A stretch of DNA of 21,135 nt from RGIG464 sp045599585. Its GTDB lineage: Bacteria; Myxococcota_A; Bradymonadia; UBA4248. Location: NCBI GenBank assembly GCA_045599585.1, contig JAZRWH010000081.1, positions 1 through 21,135 on the forward strand, in the 5' to 3' direction. The notes below the pieces were generated by a model. It searched no databases. It was not told the origin of the DNA and saw only the letters and a program-made list of their open reading frames with translations. Made by a program: the position numbers and the translations under genes. Shown here piece by piece: positions 6,669 through 13,683 of this stretch; position 1 is the stretch's first letter, and each line of letters begins with the position of its first letter.

Positions 6669-8717
6669 TTAAACAACGTGCAGCCGCATCATATCAAATC
6701 CGTCACACCAAATCTGAACGTGCTCAGATAACCCATATTCCTCAAGTATTCCTCGCAATGCGAGTGACTGCCAGCGTTCAAGCACCATAAACAGATCCTT
6801 TTTTTCTCCGTCGCCCAATTTTTTAGATGAATCGGATTCACTCACATAACTATAAACGACGAGCGTCAACGTGTTGCTTCGAACAGGCTCACCCTCGGCA
6901 ATCTCTTTACTCCACGCGGCAAACCAGTCTAACGGAGAGCTGAATTCACACACATCATCCGGTGAATAACGTCTCTTTTCGCGCCCCGTTCCGCGTATCA
7001 GTCCATCAACAACATCGACAAAATCCCAATAATTATAATAACCGCTCTTTACTGCAACGTTATGATACACTCTAGGATTATAACGCCTTGTCCCCGGTGA
7101 AACAGAGAGATCATCTAAAACTTTGAGCCATAAAATATACTGTTTTAAATCATCTGCCGATGGTTCTTTGTATTTACCAGTTTTTTCGTCATAGCTCTCG
7201 ATTTGTACAATTTCCTCCGGATTACTATTACAATTATTTTCTATATAATTATCGACTATATCACGAATACTCTGCATTTGAGGATCAGTGATTTCATGTT
7301 GCAACTCATCCCCCAAAACGCACTCCAAATCGCCTTGACAGATATCCTCAATATGCAAACGCAAATCGTTATCCAAACGCCTATAATCATCCCCCGTACC
7401 GCCAATGACACAAAGGGTCGAGATTAAAACCTTTTCGAGGTCATCATTGGGATGCCACCGTACATCGAACTCACAAAAAACTCGCCTCAGATGCTCTAGT
7501 GCAAAAAACTGAGCATATGCATCGTAATTAGATATAATTCCAACAATATGAAACACCGTATAAAATAACTCAGCATGATCACGATGACTCGCTGAATCCA
7601 CAGAATGCCCATATATAAATTGGAGAATATCTAAAATATACCACGCAATAAGGCGCGAATTTGCTTTATTTTCATTATTTTGTACTAACCAGGCATCCAT
7701 ATCCACATGAACTTTTACAAGACCTTCATGAGCTCTTAGTTCAAAATAATCTAAAGGCGAACTAAAAGTGCAACATTGCATAAAAGCATCTTTTCCGACA
7801 CTATCGACCTGATCTGGCCACCGCACCTCTTCTAAAGACCAACAACACGCACACAATTCAGACGGTACCGTACGGAGCTGTCTCGGAAGGACTAATTTTT
7901 CGAGAACATGACACTCTGCAAACGCAGCGACACCCAGCTTTTTTATACTATCCGGCAAATGAATACTTTTGAGTGACTCACAGCCCCAAAAAGCATAATG
8001 CCCAATTTCGGTCAAGCCTTCTGGAAATGTGATACTTTTAAGATTTACGCACCCCGTAAATGCATATTTATCGATACGCTTAAGGCTAGCAGGCAAACTC
8101 ACATGCGTGATCGCCAGGTGATTCTCAAAAACCCTTGCGCCGATAATTTCAGTACCTTCAGGAATGGTTATAAAGGCTTCGTCGATATAACTTTCAACAA
8201 GCCTTTTGCCACGAAATCTAAACTGCAGCCTGCTCTCCTTCTGGTCTAATTCGGACGCACTGTCTTTCGCATTACCTCGAGCTGCGAGTGACTCAATCTT
8301 CTGCAGCCCCTCTGACGTTTTGGCTCGAACAGTTCCGACAAGCGAATCAACCAAATGGTTGAGCACCGTCGAGAGCTTTGCGTTATTAATGCTAATACCT
8401 TCTTTGCCTATCTTAATATTGCACTTGATCGACCCGACTTTCTCATCTGAAGCTTCTCGATTTGTGGACACACGATTCGCGCCTGTTGGGTTCAAAGAAG
8501 CACCATCTTGATCTGTATCCTGTGCTTGTGCAGCCCAAACAGGCTTTTCGCCTACTGTGCTCGTAGAACAATTCGCGTGAACATCCGAAGATTGCTCCGA
8601 ATCGTCTGCGTTTGCCTGATCTTTATTCGCCGAAAGCTCATCTACAGCTTCTTCAATACCAGCAACAACGCCTTCTAAAATTGCCGACCACAGATTTCCT
8701 GGTTTTTTATTTCGCAT
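6669..8717 (-). CDS. BspA-type leucine-rich repeat (LRR_5) protein
   Basis: The product has 682 residues. Residues 1-160 are polar and low complexity. About 175-315 holds BspA-type LRR_5 repeats with the pattern AF-x-GC-x-LKSI-x-FPEGLTEIG (for example 219-241 and 242-264), a curved solenoid used for protein binding. Residues 320-682 match no family I recognise; the string FSSPLD(Y/W)F occurs twice (318-325 and 592-599), hinting at a duplicated module. There is no signal peptide or membrane segment, whereas many BspA-like proteins are exported, so a cytosolic role is possible. GAGGACGTGAT precedes the ATG, a good ribosome binding site. Base composition in the C-terminal half is more AT-rich than in rny. 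The binding partner is unknown. Confidence 0.82.
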   Translation of the reverse strand: MRNKKPGNLWSAILEGVVAGIEEAVDELSANKDQANADDSEQSSDVHANCSTSTVGEKPVWAAQAQDTDQDGASLNPTGANRVSTNREASDEKVGSIKCNIKIGKEGISINNAKLSTVLNHLVDSLVGTVRAKTSEGLQKIESLAARGNAKDSASELDQKESRLQFRFRGKRLVESYIDEAFITIPEGTEIIGARVFENHLAITHVSLPASLKRIDKYAFTGCVNLKSITFPEGLTEIGHYAFWGCESLKSIHLPDSIKKLGVAAFAECHVLEKLVLPRQLRTVPSELCACCWSLEEVRWPDQVDSVGKDAFMQCCTFSSPLDYFELRAHEGLVKVHVDMDAWLVQNNENKANSRLIAWYILDILQFIYGHSVDSASHRDHAELFYTVFHIVGIISNYDAYAQFFALEHLRRVFCEFDVRWHPNDDLEKVLISTLCVIGGTGDDYRRLDNDLRLHIEDICQGDLECVLGDELQHEITDPQMQSIRDIVDNYIENNCNSNPEEIVQIESYDEKTGKYKEPSADDLKQYILWLKVLDDLSVSPGTRRYNPRVYHNVAVKSGYYNYWDFVDVVDGLIRGTGREKRRYSPDDVCEFSSPLDWFAAWSKEIAEGEPVRSNTLTLVVYSYVSESDSSKKLGDGEKKDLFMVLERWQSLALRGILEEYGLSEHVQIWCDGFDMMRLHVV

Positions 8718-9156
8718 ATCACGTCCTCAGCCCATTCATTTGAGCACTGCTCTATAGCCGATTTATACCACGTTTAAAGAGTTTTTTTTGGATTTGAGAC
8801 ATTCACAGCTGCCCGTGCACGTGGCGAAGCCAATAGCATGCATCGAACACACCTATAGCGCAGGCGTGGGAATTCCCAAGGTTCGACCGAAAGACAACAA
8901 GCGAATGATTATATATAGTGGTCATTTTGTTGCAGTTAGTAAAACTTTTGCGTGGGATAGCAATGAAAGCACTTATAATCTTGACGTAACGATCTCGAAA
9001 TTTTATAAATTGCTTAATTTTATGCAAAGAAGATGTTTGCATAAAATTGTGTGTAATAGCTTATATTTTAACACTAAAAGCTTCATTCTATATTATATAA
9101 TATATTAAAACACAAATTCCTAACATTGACATAATGAGCGCGTAAGGAGGATCTTC
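8718..9156. other. Divergent intergenic region with a 13-bp inverted repeat
   Basis: No gene is supported; a plus-strand frame at 8788-9108 has no family resemblance. The right third is strongly AT-rich. Promoter-like strings for the downstream secreted protein include TATATT (9089-9094) and TATAAT (9096-9101), but no -35 box stands at a normal distance. A GGGAATTCCC palindrome lies at 8869-8878. Confidence 0.4.
9016..9048. repeat. 13-bp perfect inverted repeat upstream of the secreted protein gene
   Basis: AATTTTATGCAAA (9016-9028) and TTTGCATAAAATT (9036-9048) are exact inverted copies with a 7-base spacer. No T run follows, so an operator or a stem in the leader is more likely than a terminator. 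Confidence 0.75.
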
Positions 9157-9951
9157 ATGAAAGCATTTCGTTGTAGTTGTTTGTTATCCCTTGGTCTTTT
9201 ACTGTTGAGTCAGAATGCATTTGCAGGTTCGGACGATGAGGGCAGTTTGTGGGATTTGTTCTGGAGCCGTACAAGCAATACGGAAACAACACAGACTGAA
9301 AACAATAAAAACTCGAGACAGGGCGATGAAGCTCTTAAAAAAGCTATGTCTCTGCTTTCACAGTGCCAAGAAGAAATGAATAATGGCCAGTTAGAACAAG
9401 CTCTGGGGAGTTGCCTTGAAGCAAAGAAGCTCGATCCTTCAAACGAAGAAATCGCAACGATGATCGAAAAGCTAGATGTTAAACTGGTAGCCAGAACGCA
9501 GTTCTGGCAATGTCAGAAACAAAGGTTAGAGGGCGAGTTTACGCAAGCATTGAATAGTTGCCTTGAAGCAAAGAAGCTCGATCCTTCAAACGAAGAAATC
9601 GCAACGATGATCGAAATCATTCGAAAAGAAGTGCCAAACAATAATCCCCCCAAGAAAGCTGCCACGGCTAGCGCGCCAGCCAAACCTAAAAGTGGTACCC
9701 CCCTTTCTCCCAACCATGTTAAGTCAGTCCTTAGTAACGCAACTGCATCTGTGTCAAAGTGTGGAACGAACGGAAACCTCGTAGTTCAGTTTGATATTAC
9801 GCCGGCTGGAAAAATCGCTAACCTGACTGCAGTAAGTGGATCTTTCAAGGGTACGCCTAATGAAAAATGCATTTTATCCCAAGCCGCCAAGCTTAATTTT
9901 AATGAATCTCCCAAGGGTAACCAGGGTGTAAAATGGAATTTTAAACTGTAA
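9157..9951 (+). CDS. Secreted TPR-like protein with AgmX/PglI-type C-terminal domain
   Basis: The product has 264 residues. Residues 1-23 are a signal peptide ending AFA before G24. A polar linker follows, then two 49-residue TPR-like units (about 70-118 and 119-160), each with the identical stretch SCLEAKKLDPSNEEIATMIE (85-104 and 134-153). A Lys/Pro/Ala-rich linker (160-181) leads to a TonB-C-like or AgmX/PglI-type domain (about 183-264): NGNLVVQFDITPAGKIANL, the C202/C238 pair that may form a disulfide, and the closing CILSQAAKLNF...VKWNFKL. This domain is frequent in Myxococcota periplasmic proteins, where partners are mostly unknown. TAAGGAGG lies just before the ATG, a near-perfect ribosome binding site. 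No energy-transducing membrane anchor is present, so it is not a TonB itself. Confidence 0.82.
   Translation: MKAFRCSCLLSLGLLLLSQNAFAGSDDEGSLWDLFWSRTSNTETTQTENNKNSRQGDEALKKAMSLLSQCQEEMNNGQLEQALGSCLEAKKLDPSNEEIATMIEKLDVKLVARTQFWQCQKQRLEGEFTQALNSCLEAKKLDPSNEEIATMIEIIRKEVPNNNPPKKAATASAPAKPKSGTPLSPNHVKSVLSNATASVSKCGTNGNLVVQFDITPAGKIANLTAVSGSFKGTPNEKCILSQAAKLNFNESPKGNQGVKWNFKL
9409..9616 (+). repeat. Exact 61-bp direct repeat inside the TPR-like gene
   Basis: Positions 9409-9469 and 9556-9616 are identical over 61 bases, 147 bases apart, so in frame by 49 codons. Sequence around them has diverged, including synonymous positions, which suggests recent copying or gene conversion between two older TPR units. 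Confidence 0.95.
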
Positions 9952-10005
9952 GTTTACACGCGTGTAGCTTGTCCGAACGAAGTGCATTCGTGCATGCGCT
10001 AGTTT

Positions 10006-10035
10006 TAATGGGCGGCCGAAATATGCCGCCCATTA
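10006..10035. terminator. Bidirectional hairpin between convergent genes
   Basis: TAATGGGCGGC (10006-10016) and GCCGCCCATTA (10025-10035) form an 11-bp perfect stem with an 8-base loop between the convergent secreted-protein and regulator genes. Neither strand has a long T run, so termination strength is uncertain. Confidence 0.5.
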
Positions 10036-10123
10036 GCCCGTCAGTGGCACAAATAGAAAATGTAATATCTACAATTTGATTATGATGTTGCCGTTAGTAA
10101 GTTGTTTTTGTAAGACTGCAACG

Positions 10124-10597
10124 TTAAGAAATATGATCTGTAAATTTATATCCTACGCCCCAGATCGTAAGAATATATTCAGGAGCATCTGGGTTGGGTT
10201 CAATTTTCTTACGCAATTTGCGGATAAACGCCATAATATTACTGTCATCCATTAAAAAATCGTCTTTCCATACGGCTTGATAAATCTGTTCTTTTGTAAA
10301 AACTTCTCCGCGATTTTTAGCAAGGAACAGGAGAATATCAAATTCTTTAGGCGTCAGAGAGACTTCGTCGTCATCGCGCAAAACGCGGCGCCCACGTTCA
10401 TCAATGAGCAACGCTCCGATCCTCAAAACACCACTCATTTGCACATCACAGCCTTCTTCGATCTCTAACATCAAAGATGAATAATCACCATTGATTAGGT
10501 TCTGGATTTCGCTTTTAAGCGTCCCACAAGGAAGGTTTTCTTTGAGCCATGAAGCCGTTGAGACATCAATATTAACAAAACCAATGTGTTTCTTCAT
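10124..10597 (-). CDS. OmpR/PhoB-type winged-helix regulator without receiver domain
   Basis: The product has 157 residues. A C-terminal winged helix (about 57-153) shows LTPKEFDILLFLAKNRGEVF (81-100), the recognition helix DDSNIMAFIRKLRKKIE (117-133) and the wing GVGYKF (147-152), closest in style to VanR-like regulators of Bacillota. The first 55 residues are too short for a phosphoacceptor receiver domain and show no DD...D...K pattern; an N-terminal segment of this size may be a remnant or a separate sensor. The gene begins 15 bases after the stop of the second Mg2+ ATPase gene and has AGAGG before its ATG, so it is the last gene of that operon. It may regulate the operon, with no input from a histidine kinase visible here. 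Confidence 0.83.
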   Translation of the reverse strand: MKKHIGFVNIDVSTASWLKENLPCGTLKSEIQNLINGDYSSLMLEIEEGCDVQMSGVLRIGALLIDERGRRVLRDDDEVSLTPKEFDILLFLAKNRGEVFTKEQIYQAVWKDDFLMDDSNIMAFIRKLRKKIEPNPDAPEYILTIWGVGYKFTDHIS

Positions 10598-10612
10598 TAT
10601 AATGCCTCTATA

Positions 10613-13237
10613 TTATACAAGTTCATGATATTTGCGCACATAGAGCCATTTGACAATAGTCACAAGCAATAAGTAAAGCGCAACTGCAAAGATCAAAAAT
10701 GCAAAATAGGAAACAGGCAAGGATGTCAACCCTATCACCCCACCTACTGGTGTAAAGATCAAAGCCGTAAACAACACGATTCCTAGTATCGTCACACACA
10801 TGACTGGTAACGATGGTCTACTCTGCAGCAAGGGTAGTTTTTCACTACGGAGCAGATGAAGAATTAATACCTGCGTCCACATCGATTCTAAGAACCATCC
10901 TGTTTGGAACAGGACAATAAATCGTTCCTGATCCTGAAGATTGAGTTCATTAAAATAGCCACCGCACAAGTAAGGGCACAAGACAAAGAACAAGAATGCA
11001 AAGGTCGCAAGATCAAATAAAGAACTAATCGTGCCGAAACACCGCATAAAACGTCCAAGCGTCTTTCCAGACCAGGATACAGGTTTGCGCAAGGCCTCGA
11101 CATCGACATGATCCCACGGCAATACAAGACATAAAGAATCATAAAGCAGATTCAATAATAATAGCTGGATCGATGTCATTGGAAAGAACGGGATCAGAGC
11201 ACTGGCAATAACGATCGAGAAAATATTACCAAAATTAGATGATGCCGTAATTCGAATGTATTTAGACATATTGGAAAATGCTTTTCGCCCTTCCAAAACG
11301 CCTTCATCCAATACAGCTAAGTCTTTTTTGAGAAGAATGACATCGGCACTTTCTTTTACGGTTTCTGCGGCTGTATCTACTGAAATACCAACATCGGCCT
11401 CAACAATTGCAGGCAAATCATTCATACCATCGCCTAGAAAACCGACGACATGCCCATTGGATTCCAACACATTGACCACCTGTGCTTTTTGTTTGGGCGA
11501 AAGTTCTGCAAAAATAGCTACTTTTTCTAACGCAATTGGAAGCATATTTTCGTCATATTGAGCCAGTTCTATGCCCGTCATAACGTTATGACTATCTATC
11601 CCCAGTCTACGGCAAATTGATATGGCTACATTTTTTTGGTCACCAGTTAAAACTCGTATATTGATATTTAAATCTTTCAGTTTCTGAATGGTATTTGCTG
11701 CGCTCTTTTTAGGAGCATCAAAAAAAGCTAAAAAACCGAGTAAAATCAAATCATGCTCATCGCCCACACAGACAGTATCCGAATGCACTTTTTTGTATGC
11801 AACTGCGAGCATTTTCATACCATCTTCGAGCATCTCATCCACGATGGCATGCACACTAGCGAAATCCATCTTATGACGTTCATGCTTATATTCAGCATAC
11901 GTGCATCTTTTACAAACATCCTCAATACTTCCCTTAACTAGAAGCAAGCGCTGCTCGCCATCGTGCACCAGTACACTCGAAAACTTACGCTCATAATCAA
12001 AGGGAAGCTCATCTAATTTGATATACTTGTCCACCGCTTTTTTAATATCAGGCAAATCCATTGCTTTTAAAATAGCCTGATTGAGGTGATTTTGCATGCC
12101 CGTGCAAAACAGGCTGTTCAGCACAGCGTATTCTAGGACCTGAATATTCTCATTTCCGAGAATGTCCATATAATATTCTAAAATGACGACATCCCCTGTG
12201 AGTGTCCCTGTTTTATCGACACACAAGATATCCATGCTACCGAGACATTGCATCGCATTAATATTCTTAACGATAGTCTGCTTTTTTCCCATAATAGCAC
12301 TACCACGAGCGAGGCAAGCCGTAATGACCATGGGCAGTAGTTCGGGAGTCAGTCCTACAGCAACTGAAAGCGCGAAGATAATCGCGCAAAACCAGTCACC
12401 TTTTGTAAGACCACTCGCAATAAAAACGACGGGCACGAGAATCGCCATAAAACGAATGAGCACCCAGGCAATAGAATTGGCACCACGATCAAAGCCATTT
12501 TTGCGCGTCTGTTCGTCAAAATGAATGCTGCCATAGACAGTATCTTTTCCAACCGCCAAAACAATAGCCTCACACTCTCCGCTCGTAATGCTACTTCCCG
12601 AAAACAACAGGTTCGTATAGGCAGAAAAGGATTCAGCTTTTTGTAAGAGTTTTGTTTCAGTTTTTTCAAAAAAAGCGCTTTCTCCCGTAATAACTGATTG
12701 TGAAACAAACAAGTTCTTAGAAGTCAGTACGCGCAAATCAGCGGGAACGCGTTCGCCAGCCGCCAATCGAATTCGATCTCCGACGACAATTTCACTTGAA
12801 GGCAACTCAATCCAATCGCCATCGCGCTTAACAGATACGGTCGAAGAAACCATGTGTTTAAGATTTTCTATCGTCTTTTTTGCCTTCATCTCCTGTGCTA
12901 AACGAAGTGCGCCACTAATCAACAGCATGGTTAGAATAATCACAACTGTCGTTGCATTTTTCGCTATATTTTCAGCGAGTATGACATCCGTAACAAAAGA
13001 AATAAGCGCTAGAATAAAGAGAATCGTGGTGAAAGGGTTCACAAAGGCACGACGCAGGCGATAAAAAAACGTATCTGTATTTGCGCCATTGAGCGTGTTT
13101 TCACCAAACAATTCACGACGCGCATCAACCTGTACCGATGAACACCCTTGACCGTCATCGAAATCGCCCATACCCCGTTCGACATCAAGATACGCATATT
13201 GAATGAGCCTCTTATGAACCATGCTATTCAGTTTCAA
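10613..13237 (-). CDS. Magnesium-importing P-type ATPase, MgtA-like (second copy)
   Basis: P3B-type ATPases such as MgtA use ATP to bring Mg2+ into the cell across the inner membrane. The 874-residue product has the TGES actuator motif (184-187), the phosphorylated aspartate D341 in DKTGTLT, TGDQ (531-534), GDGMND (602-607) and the MgtA-type membrane motif SSNFGN ahead of NLLYD. The start is set at TTG 13237: GGAGG lies eight bases upstream, while the ATG at 13222 has that site 23 bases away. A longer open frame reaches 13408 but runs into palindromic copy B. The protein is a diverged paralog of the ATPase encoded at 13684-16449 and shares its ending (KWLYVRKYHELV versus KKAYVRHYGELL). It is shorter mainly at the N-terminus. 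Confidence 0.92.
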   Translation of the reverse strand: MKLNSMVHKRLIQYAYLDVERGMGDFDDGQGCSSVQVDARRELFGENTLNGANTDTFFYRLRRAFVNPFTTILFILALISFVTDVILAENIAKNATTVVIILTMLLISGALRLAQEMKAKKTIENLKHMVSSTVSVKRDGDWIELPSSEIVVGDRIRLAAGERVPADLRVLTSKNLFVSQSVITGESAFFEKTETKLLQKAESFSAYTNLLFSGSSITSGECEAIVLAVGKDTVYGSIHFDEQTRKNGFDRGANSIAWVLIRFMAILVPVVFIASGLTKGDWFCAIIFALSVAVGLTPELLPMVITACLARGSAIMGKKQTIVKNINAMQCLGSMDILCVDKTGTLTGDVVILEYYMDILGNENIQVLEYAVLNSLFCTGMQNHLNQAILKAMDLPDIKKAVDKYIKLDELPFDYERKFSSVLVHDGEQRLLLVKGSIEDVCKRCTYAEYKHERHKMDFASVHAIVDEMLEDGMKMLAVAYKKVHSDTVCVGDEHDLILLGFLAFFDAPKKSAANTIQKLKDLNINIRVLTGDQKNVAISICRRLGIDSHNVMTGIELAQYDENMLPIALEKVAIFAELSPKQKAQVVNVLESNGHVVGFLGDGMNDLPAIVEADVGISVDTAAETVKESADVILLKKDLAVLDEGVLEGRKAFSNMSKYIRITASSNFGNIFSIVIASALIPFFPMTSIQLLLLNLLYDSLCLVLPWDHVDVEALRKPVSWSGKTLGRFMRCFGTISSLFDLATFAFLFFVLCPYLCGGYFNELNLQDQERFIVLFQTGWFLESMWTQVLILHLLRSEKLPLLQSRPSLPVMCVTILGIVLFTALIFTPVGGVIGLTSLPVSYFAFLIFAVALYLLLVTIVKWLYVRKYHELV

Positions 13238-13360
13238 GTTAAATTCCTCCAACCGTATCCTTCGATGACGACATACCCTAAAACGATTTAACGAACATTT
13301 TGAATTTAAAAACAAACGTATTGAAAAGCCAACGCATTCAATCAAGCGCCGCAGGCCAGA

Positions 13361-13455
13361 AAGGGTAGCGGCGTATTTATGTTTTAGAGTAGCAAAGTGT
13401 AACAACACTTTGCTACTCTAAAACATAAATAGACGCGTAGGGGAAGGCCTTCCCC
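13361..13455. repeat. Palindromic element copy B with perfect 27-bp hairpin
   Basis: GCGGC (13368-13372), unpaired G13373 and a long arm starting TATTTATG (13374-13400) pair with the exact inverted arm ending CATAAATA (13405-13431) and GACGC (13432-13436); the loop is AACA. The 27-bp inner stem is perfect. The palindrome GGGGAAGGCCTTCCCC (13440-13455) follows. It sits in the gap between the 48-residue membrane protein gene and the second ATPase gene. Confidence 0.92.
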
Positions 13456-13510
13456 TCCCCCAGCATTAAAAATATTACAAATCAATGATATATCATTGAT
13501 TTATATTCGT

Positions 13511-13657
13511 CTATTGAATTGGTTTCATATTCCAAAAAACAATATTCATGGCAATCACGATGAGAAAGACAACGGTCATGGACACCCAAAAACCCAAATC
13601 CAGTCCCCACAATGACGTCACACCAAAGAGATCTTCCAAAAAATTGAGAATATTCAT
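13511..13657 (-). CDS. 48-residue single-span membrane protein in the Mg2+ ATPase operon
   Basis: The minus-strand ATG at 13657 is preceded by TGGAGGTTATCAC, an excellent ribosome binding site, and ends with TAG at 13511. The protein begins MNILNFLEDLFGVTSLWGLD and then carries one hydrophobic helix (FWVSMTVVFLIVIAMNIVFW, residues 24-43) and a short KPIQ tail. It starts 26 bases after the first ATPase gene, so it is translated from the same mRNA. I recognise no family. Its position recalls the small membrane proteins MgtR and MgtS that bind or stabilise MgtA-type transporters in enterobacteria, but there is no visible sequence similarity. The short length and coupled spacing support a real gene over chance. 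Confidence 0.75.
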   Translation of the reverse strand: MNILNFLEDLFGVTSLWGLDLGFWVSMTVVFLIVIAMNIVFWNMKPIQ

Positions 13658-13683
13658 GTGATAACCTCCATTTAATATATAAA

